A stretch of 64,000 nt of DNA from Diplocloster hominis (GTDB lineage Bacteria; Bacillota; Clostridia; Lachnospirales; Lachnospiraceae), in assembly GCF_032380655.1 (NCBI RefSeq), contig NZ_JAWDIY010000002.1, positions 248,001 to 312,000 of the forward strand, in the 5' to 3' direction. A program made the position numbers and the translations under genes. Numbering within the stretch: the stretch's first letter is position 1; each line of letters begins with the position of its first letter. The notes under the pieces were generated by a model. The model was not told the origin of the DNA, did no database searches, and saw nothing but the letters and a program-made list of their open reading frames with translations. Of this stretch, positions 53,170 through 61,686 are shown in pieces.

Positions 53170-54225
53170 TTATTTGAAATGATCCTGATAAGTTGTTTTG
53201 CCTACAGTATTAAATCCCTTATTAATAATATCTAAGTATTCATATTCACATCCATAACTTCTTTTGGCTATTTGTGCCATTATACACACATTAGATAAGC
53301 CGCCGATCAGTCCAGCACATGATGAAAGTATATACATATCACGAATCACATCTAATCCTAATTTGTATTTGTTATCACTATTTCCAAAATGCACAGCCGT
53401 ACCATCAGAGGAACGGCAAACATCCTTGCAAAAAATGACCTTAGATCCAAATTCCAACTGAAACTCTTCCACAACAGAAACATCGTCAGTGGCCAGAAAA
53501 ATATGATCAAAATGCTGATTCGTCAGCGCATGCATAACATGTTCCAAATATTCACTACGCTCGACAGCCAGTGCATGGTTTACATAGCCCTTATTAAAGT
53601 CAGTGGCTCGAACATGAACACCCAGTACTCTGCCTTGAAATCCAATTTCTTTCAAGCAGCTTGTAAGCATCTGTTGTAAGGACTTCTTCATTTTTATATA
53701 TTTTTTATAGATAATAGCATTTTCACTAATGTACTCTTCGTAGTAGTCATTTTCTATAATTGTCTTCGAAACTACTCCAAAGGGATGCTCTTTGTCAAAA
53801 GCTCTTTGAGAATCCCGATAATTTAAAACATGCATCGCCTCAGCTAATTCTAACCGATCAAAATCGCTGACTGCTTCAAAATAATAACAAAACGGATTAT
53901 CCGTTCCATTTACAGGTTGTTCCGACTTGTAAAGGCAGCGGTTGCTCCAAGTCACGATCGGAATCAGATGAAAACGGTCGGCATAGCGCAGGGCATCTAA
54001 GGTTTGAATGAACAATGCAAAGAAACCTTTGGATGGATAATCCAGATATATATCATAGAACAGATTATTTGGATACAAATTACCATTTGCTACAAAATAT
54101 AACAAGTTTGGATCACGGTTAATAGCATTCACGGTATCTACAAATTCGCGGTCATTAAAATGACGCAGACACTGCTGCAAATAATCAATTTTAGAGTGCC
54201 TCAATAAAAAATCGTGTCTATTCAT
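53170..54225 (-). CDS. fucosyltransferase-like protein, paralogue of 41673 gene
   Basis: 351 residues from ATG at 54225 (AGGAAAAGG upstream); an ATG at 54234 is possible. Shared features with the plus-strand paralogue are HVRATDFNKGY (HxRxxD), IFLATDD, CRSSDGTAVHF and NKYKLGLDVIRDMYI. The N-terminal 110 residues differ. Two copies on opposite strands in two polymer clusters suggest each makes a similar linkage. The gene starts inside the end of the tagD-like gene. Confidence 0.72.
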   Translation of the reverse strand: MNRHDFLLRHSKIDYLQQCLRHFNDREFVDTVNAINRDPNLLYFVANGNLYPNNLFYDIYLDYPSKGFFALFIQTLDALRYADRFHLIPIVTWSNRCLYKSEQPVNGTDNPFCYYFEAVSDFDRLELAEAMHVLNYRDSQRAFDKEHPFGVVSKTIIENDYYEEYISENAIIYKKYIKMKKSLQQMLTSCLKEIGFQGRVLGVHVRATDFNKGYVNHALAVERSEYLEHVMHALTNQHFDHIFLATDDVSVVEEFQLEFGSKVIFCKDVCRSSDGTAVHFGNSDNKYKLGLDVIRDMYILSSCAGLIGGLSNVCIMAQIAKRSYGCEYEYLDIINKGFNTVGKTTYQDHFK

Positions 54226-54646
54226 AAACAGCATCCTTTTCCTGTCTGCGCATTAATGTACTACTGACGCCTTGTGTATAAGGAAGAAAAACAAGGTCGA
54301 CACCTATTTTTTCCAATTCCTTCTTTGTCGTTTCCCATCTAGGATTTCCTTTCCAGTCATCTCCAATGAAAATAACGTCAAATCCAATTTCTTTCTGGAT
54401 TATTAACTTATCAAGTGTTGTGGCCAGTATGGCTTTATCGACACATCGAATATTTGATACTATGGCAAGACGATCCTTTTCAGCAACTACAGGGGATTTC
54501 TTCTTATAATCTTGTACAAGGGAGTCCGTATTAACACCAACAATCAGGTAATCACAATATTCTTTAGCATTTTGGAGTAAATTCAGATGTCCGACATGAA
54601 ACATATCATATACTCCCTGTGTATATCCTACTTTATACTTTTTCAT
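54218..54646 (-). CDS. tagD: glycerol-3-phosphate cytidylyltransferase (TagD-like)
   Basis: Makes CDP-glycerol from CTP and glycerol-3-phosphate. The 142 residues are the usual size. VGYTQGVYDMFHVGHLNLL holds the HxGH nucleotidyl-transfer motif; KDRLAIV and the SSTLMRR (family form ISSTxIR) complete the family. The next downstream gene starts inside its 3' end, and the glycerophosphotransferase-like gene is directly upstream, so this gene supplies it. A few relatives use other polyol phosphates. Confidence 0.9.
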   Translation of the reverse strand: MKKYKVGYTQGVYDMFHVGHLNLLQNAKEYCDYLIVGVNTDSLVQDYKKKSPVVAEKDRLAIVSNIRCVDKAILATTLDKLIIQKEIGFDVIFIGDDWKGNPRWETTKKELEKIGVDLVFLPYTQGVSSTLMRRQEKDAVYE

Positions 54647-55852
54647 TCAAACATTCTCCTGTATTATTTCTTGTACTTTATTAAATATGCGGCTGCAGCT
54701 TTCTCCATCTGCCATAGGACAAAATCTCTTTCGGAGCTGTTCTCGTTTTTTTACGTAAAGATCTTTTTGAGCCAATTGCCACACGGCGTCAATAACTTCA
54801 TCCCATGTCTTACATATCGGTCCAGCAGTAACTTCATCATATGTATAACAAAAACCGGCATCTGATGATATGTATTCATCCAAATCGTAAGCGAAATATA
54901 TCATTGGTTTTTTGCTTGCCAGATACCCAAGCATTACTCCAGAGTAATCAGTTATCATCATATCGCACACAGGTAAAAACTCATATATATCTCCATATAC
55001 CTGAGAATCTGTAGCAAAAACGATATTTGGCAAATCAACACTTATTCCCTCATAGTTTTTAAATTCGTGCGCATGAGGTTTAAAAATCATGACTATATTT
55101 TTCTTGGCAAGTTTATTATTTACCTCCTTCAGGACATCGTAGCTCAGAATATTAGACGTTCCTTTTTCACCAAAGTTTCGATGTGTTGGCAAGTAAACGG
55201 CTACTAAGCAGTTAGAATGCGATTTTCTGATTTGTTCAATAAACTTATTACCGGCAACGTTGATAAAAGTATCGTCTTTCGGCTGCCCAGTAATAAACAT
55301 CTGTTGCCTAGACAGTGAAAAAGCATTCGAATACTTATTCACAGCTTCTTCACAAGCTACCATCCAATATTCATCTTGATGTGAATGGACAATCCTATCA
55401 TATCTTTCCTGGACAGCACTACGTCCTTTCGGTGAGATTCTTGTTATGTCTTTAATTCCCATCCCATGCCATAGTTGAACAATTGTTGCCCCTGATATCA
55501 GAATTCTACTGATATCGTGTCGATCTTCTGTAAAGAATGCTACTTGCGCCCGCAAACATGACGATATTCCCATCAGCGAATTCCGATGATATGCTTTGTA
55601 TCCCTTTTGGCGTATTTCTTTTACTACTTTTTTTTCTCGGCTGATCCAAATAGCATTAATATCTGGATGGATATTGTTTATATACTCAAACATATATTTG
55701 GAATTGTCTGCATATAACTTTCCTCGCCACGCTCCAAATACCCATATATTTTTATTTTTAGGGAAAAGCTCAAGAATTTTACTTACATAAATTAAAATGA
55801 AATATACAAAATCCTTTGCTATACTTTTGATCGTTTCTTTGGAACTATTCAT
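54647..55852 (-). CDS. CDP-glycerol glycerophosphotransferase (TagB/TagF family)
   Basis: 401 residues, close to the size of the TagB-like primases rather than long TagF polymerases. Motifs: VQLWHGMGIKD (His in the active loop), AVYLPTHRNF, FKPHAHE and MITDYSGVMLGYLASKKPMI YF, all typical for the family. It transfers glycerol phosphate from CDP-glycerol to a glycan. Its stop is adjacent to the cytidylyltransferase start (one base apart). The N-terminal 30 residues are a weak membrane-associating segment. Confidence 0.9.
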   Translation of the reverse strand: MNSSKETIKSIAKDFVYFILIYVSKILELFPKNKNIWVFGAWRGKLYADNSKYMFEYINNIHPDINAIWISREKKVVKEIRQKGYKAYHRNSLMGISSCLRAQVAFFTEDRHDISRILISGATIVQLWHGMGIKDITRISPKGRSAVQERYDRIVHSHQDEYWMVACEEAVNKYSNAFSLSRQQMFITGQPKDDTFINVAGNKFIEQIRKSHSNCLVAVYLPTHRNFGEKGTSNILSYDVLKEVNNKLAKKNIVMIFKPHAHEFKNYEGISVDLPNIVFATDSQVYGDIYEFLPVCDMMITDYSGVMLGYLASKKPMIYFAYDLDEYISSDAGFCYTYDEVTAGPICKTWDEVIDAVWQLAQKDLYVKKREQLRKRFCPMADGESCSRIFNKVQEIIQENV

Positions 55853-55926
55853 TATGACTAACCTCTTTTGGGATACTTTTGTAATGAAAAAATATTCTCT
55901 TAAGACCTTCTATCTGTTTCTTATTC

Positions 55927-57132
55927 TTACAAATTTACAAACCGACAGATGAGTTTACTCTGTGCGATATTACTTTTTTGGCTATAAATGAAGGCATTTG
56001 CTCTTTTCCCTATAGATACCCGCTCTTCACAACTCATATCAAGTGCCTTCTTAATTGTTTTTACTAAGCATTCTTCTGTCTCATCTTCTACAATGATCAG
56101 ATACTCTAAGTAATCTTCCGGTATACCATCTAACTTAAATGAAATAACCGGAACTGCGGAAACCATATATTCAAATAGCTTCGATGGAAAGCAATAAGCT
56201 GAAGCTTGTTCGGATGGTAATCTCATATTTATCAGAAGTGCTGCTTCTTTTTGCTTCTTAAGTACATCAGCACGTGTAGGTAAAAAGCCATAAAATTTTA
56301 TTCTCTTGTCCTTTTGGGCACACTGTTTAATATATAATTCTGCATTTCCGCCGCCCGTGAGCCACAATTCGATCTGTTCCTCTTCGATCTGCATAAAAGC
56401 ATCTACAAGCATTTGAATACCATATTCTTTGTCCAGTTTACCGGAGTACATGATGGCTTTACTCTGTTTCTTCTCCCTTTCATCAATGTCCATTTTCTCA
56501 CCAGGGTCAAAACTCCCTTCCATTAAGATCCACTTATCATCTGGAAGCTTAAGGAATTCAGCCATCTTTGACGCATAAAGAATTGCTCCATCAAATGCTT
56601 TCAACATTTTTTTTATAAATATCCAGTCAACCTGCTTTAACATCGCTTTTAACCTGCTCTGTCCCAAATCCATGAACTGTGGCAGATCTGAGACGATCAG
56701 GTAAATCTTTGCCTTATCAATTTTTTTTTTGATTCTACAGGCTGCGGCCATAGGCGCAGAACGCATCGAATATACAAACACTATCAGTTCATCCTGCTTG
56801 TACCTTTTCTCAATCCAATCATCTGCCGCCTTAAGCATGGCGTTTTTACAGTTGATGCGGTTAATGTATTGATCATTTTTGTATCCTACACTAATGTCAT
56901 AGGCACCGGTTACATGGCTCCATGTAACCGGTGCGATTATACGATCCTCATATAAAGGATACGGTGGCAATACACTACCATTAATCGAGTCAAAAAATAA
57001 TCCGCTCACCTGCTCCAGTCCAGACACTAAATTTTGTTGAGATACTTGTGCTGATGCAAGTTCATACCCCTTTTTTACCTTATTCATAAACTCTTCGTCG
57101 CTTTCAAGGCATCCAATCCATAGTAGCTGCAT
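55927..57132 (-). CDS. glycosyltransferase family 4-like
   Basis: 401 residues of a GT-B enzyme. AIMYSGKLDKEYGIQMLVDA (donor domain start), ELWLTGGGNAELY, FYGFLPTRADVL and AYCFPSKLFEYMVSAVPVI follow the family 4 order; the E of FPSKLFEYM is the catalytic-site Glu. The N-terminus carries MQLLWIGCLES and differs from most members. Substrate unknown. It lies in the minus operon between the acetyltransferase and glycerophosphotransferase genes. Confidence 0.85.
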   Translation of the reverse strand: MQLLWIGCLESDEEFMNKVKKGYELASAQVSQQNLVSGLEQVSGLFFDSINGSVLPPYPLYEDRIIAPVTWSHVTGAYDISVGYKNDQYINRINCKNAMLKAADDWIEKRYKQDELIVFVYSMRSAPMAAACRIKKKIDKAKIYLIVSDLPQFMDLGQSRLKAMLKQVDWIFIKKMLKAFDGAILYASKMAEFLKLPDDKWILMEGSFDPGEKMDIDEREKKQSKAIMYSGKLDKEYGIQMLVDAFMQIEEEQIELWLTGGGNAELYIKQCAQKDKRIKFYGFLPTRADVLKKQKEAALLINMRLPSEQASAYCFPSKLFEYMVSAVPVISFKLDGIPEDYLEYLIIVEDETEECLVKTIKKALDMSCEERVSIGKRANAFIYSQKSNIAQSKLICRFVNL

Positions 57133-57145
57133 TGTATTTGTTACC

Positions 57146-57718
57146 TCAGATCTTTCTAATCACTCTTGCTGGGTTTCCAGCAATCACACAATTATCTTCA
57201 AATTTCCCGGCAACTACAGTACCAGCGCCTACTACACATCCATCGCCTATGATGGTACCTTTCAGAATAATACTATTGCATCCAAGAAAACAGTTGCGGC
57301 CGATATGAATTTCTTTGCACGGAATCAAGTCACTATCACCACCATTAACATCCTGTAATAATTTTAACCGATCCTCCGCGTCAATGGGATGAAAGTCGTT
57401 ATCAATAATCTTACAGTTACCACCAATCGCAGTATTTTCTCCTATATAAATTCCTTTTCGCGCATAAATAGTCACACCGGAAATTCCTACATTATCACCT
57501 ATTTCAATAACTGCGCCTGGGACTCTTGTCACAATAATTGTTCGGCTATAAAGGCCCACAAGATTAGATAGGAAACTGCTTTTAACAGTAACGTTATCAC
57601 CTATGCTGATTTTTGCCCCAGCCTTATTAAAGATAACAGGCATTCCCTTTAGTAACAGGTTTTTTCCGTATTTAACCCTTGTTAACTTCATCACTGCTTT
57701 GAACCAGTTACTGTTCAT
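57146..57718 (-). CDS. hexapeptide-repeat acetyltransferase
   Basis: 190 residues forming a left-handed beta-helix (ISIGDNVTVKSSF, IEIGDNVGISGV, GIYIGENTAIGGNCKI). DNDFHPID contains the catalytic His; VVAGKFEDNCVIAGNPARVI is the standard end. It is the fourth acyltransferase in the polysaccharide region apart from the two membrane ones, and probably acetylates a sugar intermediate. It begins 14 nt after the upstream glycosyltransferase stop. Confidence 0.87.
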   Translation of the reverse strand: MNSNWFKAVMKLTRVKYGKNLLLKGMPVIFNKAGAKISIGDNVTVKSSFLSNLVGLYSRTIIVTRVPGAVIEIGDNVGISGVTIYARKGIYIGENTAIGGNCKIIDNDFHPIDAEDRLKLLQDVNGGDSDLIPCKEIHIGRNCFLGCNSIILKGTIIGDGCVVGAGTVVAGKFEDNCVIAGNPARVIRKI

Positions 57719-57732
57719 CCCTATGTTCTCCT

Positions 57733-59001
57733 CTATAACTTCAAAATCTCCTCAACATATCTGGATATCGATTTCTCTTTCGTCAGATGTTCGATCAGAT
57801 ACTTATAACCTCTCATGCCCATAGCCTTCAATTCATCGCGGTCAGCCTTATCAATAAACCATTGAATGTTCTCTGTAATTTTCTCGTATTCTCCTGGTTC
57901 ACAGCAAAGTCCACTGTCTGACGCTTCGATAAGACATCTTACCTCGGACCCATTCGCAAGAACTCCAAGTACCGGTTTACCTACTGCGGCCACACCATAA
58001 TATTTACTGGGGCAGGAAACACCTTTAATCCCTTTTGCATTCACACACCAATGGACATCTCCAGCGTTCAGAGCGTAAATTAGATTGGCCTTTTCCTGGT
58101 ATGGAATAAACACTACGTTATCCATATGATTCGATTCTTTATATGCTACAAGGCTCTCTAATACCGCACCAGCGCCAATAAAAGAAAAAACAACATCTCT
58201 GCCATCGGCAGCCTTAGTTCCAGGTTTGAATTTCTTAATGACCTTCATTAAATTTTCAAGATCATAGTACAACCCTAGATTACCGCTATACATAATAACA
58301 AATTTACCATCCAGAGAATATTTTTCCTTAAAGGCTTCTACATTCTTGTGGCTCGTTTCCAGCGGATAGATTTCCTTTTCATCTATCCAGTTGTTGATCA
58401 GGACAGACATTGGCGGATTCTTTTTGAATCGACCATTTAATGTGTCTATCAAATCCCGTCCCACTGTTATAACCAAGTCGCTACTTCTACAGCTGAATTT
58501 ATCAAGCCACATCATGAAGTTTGTTATTATCCTATTCTTGCTGAAGCCAACTGCTAAAACCTGTTCTGGATTGAAGTCCTGTATATTATAGATATACTTG
58601 GCGTGCTTAAGCCACTTGCCCCAAACGCCAATCAAACCGCCGAGAATAGGTGGCTGAGATATTGAGAGTATGTAATCTTGCTTTCCGACCTTGAAAGTGG
58701 CATTAACAGCTCCAAAGAAATATGAAATAATATTCTTAATACGGCTGAACTTATTTGATTTACGAAACTCCGGCACTCGGATACGTATCACATCTACACC
58801 GTTTATATTTTCTTTATAGAATTTATGAGTTTTGTATTTTTCTTCGATCACACCTAAGTAACTCGGCACTACACAAATAACCGTAATATCAAAGGTATCC
58901 AGCATTCCCTCAGCCAGTTCTTTAAGTAACTGGCCTGTGGATGCTGTATCAGGCACATAATAATGTGCATATATTAAAAGTCTTTTTTTCATCTGCAACA
59001 T
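57733..59001 (-). CDS. glycosyltransferase family 4 (WcaI/WbuB-like)
   Basis: 422 residues. It starts RLLIYAHYYVPDTASTGQLL (family form YYPPEVGGxA), has YNIQDFNPEQVLAVGF, FVIMYSGNLGLYYDLENLM (donor domain), FSFIGAGAVLE and CPSKYYGVAAVGKPVLGV. WbuB-type members transfer L-fucosamine-like or fucose residues, but specificity is not shown. It is the first gene of the minus-strand cluster; ATG 59001 follows GCAGGAAG. Confidence 0.88.
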   Translation of the reverse strand: MLQMKKRLLIYAHYYVPDTASTGQLLKELAEGMLDTFDITVICVVPSYLGVIEEKYKTHKFYKENINGVDVIRIRVPEFRKSNKFSRIKNIISYFFGAVNATFKVGKQDYILSISQPPILGGLIGVWGKWLKHAKYIYNIQDFNPEQVLAVGFSKNRIITNFMMWLDKFSCRSSDLVITVGRDLIDTLNGRFKKNPPMSVLINNWIDEKEIYPLETSHKNVEAFKEKYSLDGKFVIMYSGNLGLYYDLENLMKVIKKFKPGTKAADGRDVVFSFIGAGAVLESLVAYKESNHMDNVVFIPYQEKANLIYALNAGDVHWCVNAKGIKGVSCPSKYYGVAAVGKPVLGVLANGSEVRCLIEASDSGLCCEPGEYEKITENIQWFIDKADRDELKAMGMRGYKYLIEHLTKEKSISRYVEEILKL

Positions 59002-59163
59002 TGTGTCTTCCTGCTGTTCGTAATTCTAGTGCATAGCACTGAATAACCTTTTGCCTTATAAGATCTTTTGGAGAATGAGAGAATGTTGATAAAATTATCT
59101 GATTACCATAAAAGTGGATCTTTATATAGGGAATGTACATATGTTCATGGTATTAATCTGCCC

Positions 59164-59189
59164 TAACGTCCAAATAATTGCTACTATTT
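59164..59189. repeat. right copy of the 26-bp direct repeat
   Basis: Matches 32074-32099 in 23 of 26 positions and in the same orientation; the first 15 bases (TAACGTCCAAATAAT) are identical. Here the second half-site is degenerate, so the palindrome seen at the left copy is lost. It lies at the far edge of the AT-rich block, upstream of the first minus-strand gene. Confidence 0.55.
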
Positions 59190-59300
59190 ACATATAAACT
59201 ACACAATAGTATCTTTTAGAAACTTTTACGATATTTAGGGGATATACAAATCTATCAATTTATGATATAAACAATAACAGATACCTTAATCTATTAATCT

Positions 59301-59344
59301 TTGCGTAATGCCTTCTCGCTAATTCCCCTGGAGAAGGCATTTTA
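59301..59344. repeat. repeated hairpin, copy 1
   Basis: Begins TTGCGTAATG and contains the perfect 9-bp stem TGCCTTCTC / GAGAAGGCA with a 13-nt loop, then TTTT. A near copy lies at 59784-59825. It may act as an intrinsic terminator; the T-run is short. Confidence 0.55.
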
Positions 59345-59596
59345 CTTTCTACAAATATCATTCCAATTAAGGTGAAAATGTTTTTTTGCATTAACGCCAT
59401 ATGAATTGATGAAGTAAAATAGGAAGGCATAATAATTGCGGATAAGTATGGCAGACGATTCGTATTTGTAATAAAATCATAGAAAAGATATAGAAAAAGG
59501 AGCTGATCACGATTTTAATCAACGAAGCGGAAGCAACACAAAACAGTGTATCTATTAATGAACTGCCTCTGCCGGATCGATACAAAAGAGGGCTCC

Positions 59597-59725
59597 ATGT
59601 CGTATTGCGGATGGGATATTGATCTGCTTATCGTTACGGGAAAAAAACTGGCTGACCGGCAGCTTAGATCCCTTATTCGTGAAAAAGTAGATCAGGCGAT
59701 AGAAGCGTTCGTACTAAAAAGTTAA
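59597..59725 (+). pseudogene. nucleotidyltransferase relic (DIDLLIV motif)
   Basis: A 42-residue frame reads MSYCGWDIDLLIVTGKKLAD near its start: WDIDLLIV resembles the SDIDLLV metal motif of MNT-type nucleotidyltransferases, with a mutated G-S-Y-A-x-G front (GSMSYCGWD in the open frame upstream of the ATG). The rest of the domain is absent and the stretch 59190-59596 has no frame longer than a fragment. It sits between the two copies of the repeated hairpin, as if a small cassette decayed. Confidence 0.4.
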
Positions 59726-59783
59726 TACAATAAAGTTATGAGACTCCGGCTTGCTTTCTATAGGTTGTATTCTCATTAAATAT

Positions 59784-59825
59784 TTGCGTAATGCCTTCTC
59801 GCGGATAATCTGGAGAAGGCATTTA
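59784..59825. repeat. repeated hairpin, copy 2
   Basis: Copy of the 59301 element: the first 19 bases (TTGCGTAATGCCTTCTCGC) are identical, the 9-bp stem is identical and the loop differs by two bases in length. It lies 124 nt before the AlbA_2 gene. The remaining DNA from 59002 to 59948 shows no other gene. Confidence 0.55.
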
Positions 59826-59948
59826 CTGTGATAGCCCCTTGACTATTCTCTCTTTTTGATATATTGTCAAAGAGAGGAAAGAAAAAGTTAGAATGAGTGA
59901 GAAAGAACGCGTTAGAAATTTAAATATAATAATTAGGGAGGAGCTGCA

Positions 59949-61280
59949 ATGAAAGCATATGAAAATCTGGATATTGAATTCAAAGAAATTTATGTAGATG
60001 ATATCAAAAAGGAGGTTATTGCATTTGCGAATACATCCGGCGGCACGGTATATGTTGGAATACGTAAAGATGGGACCATTGCAGGAGTAGAAGACCCTGA
60101 CCATGTCATGTTACAAGTGGCGAATGCGCTGCGTGACAGTATCAGACCGGATATCATGCCATTTGTACAGATCAAAACAATTGAAAAAGAACAAAAACCA
60201 ATTATTGAAATATCTGTACAGACCGGAACCGGTAGGCCCTATTATCTGCAGAGCAAAGGCCTGAAACCGGCCGGTGTATATGTGCGCAGAGGGAGTGCAT
60301 CCCAACCTCTAAGCGATGAGGGGATACGCGAAATGATCGTTCAGACCAGCGGGAAGTCTTTCGAGAGAGGACGCAGCCTCATACAAGAATTAACATTCTT
60401 TTCATTTGAACGTGAAATGAGGGAAAGAAATCTGGAATCCGGCCCGGCCCAGATGCGGACGCTGCGAATGATAGGAGAGGATGGACTCTATACGAATCTG
60501 GCTTTATTATTGTCGGACCAGTGTGAACACACCATAAAAGTGGCCGTTTTCCAGGGAACAGACAAAGCGGTTTTTCGTGACCGAAAGGAATTTACTGGAT
60601 CTTTGCTCCAACAGCTGGAAGAGGTCTATCAATTAATAAATTTATATAATAAGACAAAAGCAACTTTTTTTGGACTGAACAGAATTGATACGCGGGATTA
60701 TCCGGAGGAGGCGGTCAGAGAGGCCTTGCTGAACTGTATTGTTCACAGGGATTATTCCTTCAGCGGTAGTTCGCTCATTCATATTTACGATGATCGTATG
60801 GAATTTGTGTCGTTAGGCGGTTTGGTACCTGGCCTTGTTATGGAAGCGATTTTTATGGGGGTATCCCAGTCCAGGAATCCGGACCTGGCGGCGGTTTTCT
60901 ACCGTATGCGCTTAATAGAAAGCTACGGAACTGGAATAGGGAAAATACAGCGTCTATATGATGATCGGACGGAAAAACCCAAATTTGAGACGGCCCCGGG
61001 AGCTTTTCGGGTAACCTTGCCTAACCAAAATGAGACCAGCATATCCGTAAAGGAAGAGACTAAGACAGAGCCCAGAGAAATATTATTACCCTACACATGT
61101 GAACAGATTCTTCTTGAATATGTAGGAAATAAGGGATATGTTACGCGTAAGATTGCAGAAGAATTGCTGGGATCGAAATCAACGAAAGCATTTCGTATCT
61201 TGAAACAGCTCGTGGAACGAGGACAATTGAAAGTGGAAGGTAAGGGGAAGAATTCAAGGTACGTATTGAATATAAAATAG
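59949..61280 (+). CDS. AlbA_2/Schlafen-type ATP-binding protein with C-terminal winged helix (COG2865-like)
   Basis: 443 residues. Residues about 8-110 form an AlbA_2 (Schlafen) domain: LDIEFKEIY, VIAFANTSGGTVYVGIRKDG and VYVRRGSAS. Residues about 240-340 are a GHKL-type HATPase_c_4 domain (EEAVREALLNCIVHRDYS; ESYGTGIGKI). The last 65 residues are a winged-helix (YTCEQILLEYVGNKGYVTRK shown split elsewhere). Such proteins are often described as DNA-binding transcriptional regulators and also occur in defence islands. ATG follows AGGGAGGAG. It stands alone in this window, upstream of the candidate conflict gene. Confidence 0.85.
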   Translation: MKAYENLDIEFKEIYVDDIKKEVIAFANTSGGTVYVGIRKDGTIAGVEDPDHVMLQVANALRDSIRPDIMPFVQIKTIEKEQKPIIEISVQTGTGRPYYLQSKGLKPAGVYVRRGSASQPLSDEGIREMIVQTSGKSFERGRSLIQELTFFSFEREMRERNLESGPAQMRTLRMIGEDGLYTNLALLLSDQCEHTIKVAVFQGTDKAVFRDRKEFTGSLLQQLEEVYQLINLYNKTKATFFGLNRIDTRDYPEEAVREALLNCIVHRDYSFSGSSLIHIYDDRMEFVSLGGLVPGLVMEAIFMGVSQSRNPDLAAVFYRMRLIESYGTGIGKIQRLYDDRTEKPKFETAPGAFRVTLPNQNETSISVKEETKTEPREILLPYTCEQILLEYVGNKGYVTRKIAEELLGSKSTKAFRILKQLVERGQLKVEGKGKNSRYVLNIK

Positions 61281-61336
61281 TAGCGCCAGGTTTCATATTC
61301 AAACTATTGATCCTATTGCCTATTTTCAATGTACGG

Positions 61337-61365
61337 TATACAGTGATCATTGTATTTGTTATAAT
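61337..61365 (+). promoter_or_regulatory. predicted promoter for the nucleosidase-fusion gene, with long leader
   Basis: TATACA (61337-61342), 17-nt spacer, TATAAT (61360-61365), with TGT before the -10 (extended -10). If used, the mRNA carries about 310 nt of leader before ATG 61687. Confidence 0.5.
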
Positions 61366-61371
61366 ATGTTT

Positions 61372-61686
61372 AAAAGAATAATGTAAATATTCCGGTAATG
61401 TTTTGTAATACGGAAAAATATTGTAGTTGACCGAGTGGATGAGTTGGACAGAGGTTACTTTGAGCGATATTAGAAATGAGCATCGGGTAGCGGAATGTCC
61501 ATAGGACTCATCGCCTACGACCTGGAATAAGACTTTGTCCGGTAGGCCCGATTGAAAGGCGTCATCATTGTCCGTGAACTGGTAACGGAAATGGCCTGCG
61601 CATTCTGCCGGGAGGTTGGTGCTGGATGCAGGGGTAAGGGAGGAACGGAAGTTCTTAGAAATACAGTAGGATGGAGAAGGTAGAAT
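61372..61686 (+). other. unassigned leader region, possibly structured RNA or gene relic
   Basis: No frame here shows a known protein. The part from about 61420 to 61680 is visibly more GC-rich than the gene after it. A minor frame (from about 61495) reads MSIGLIAYDLE and stops; another (from about 61562) stays open for 40 codons, but neither resembles a family I know. It ends with GGATGGAGAAGG and ATG. A leader RNA, an intergenic regulator or a decayed upstream gene are equally possible. Confidence 0.3.

Noticed and set aside
59391..59585. Minus-strand frame of 64 codons in the relic region
   Set aside because: Hydrophobic low-complexity translation, no start signal, opposite to a better coding relic.
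61420..61686. Group II intron or IStron remains before the nucleosidase-fusion gene
   Set aside because: No domain V-like sequence, no intron-type 5' end (GTGCG) and no reverse transcriptase fragment.
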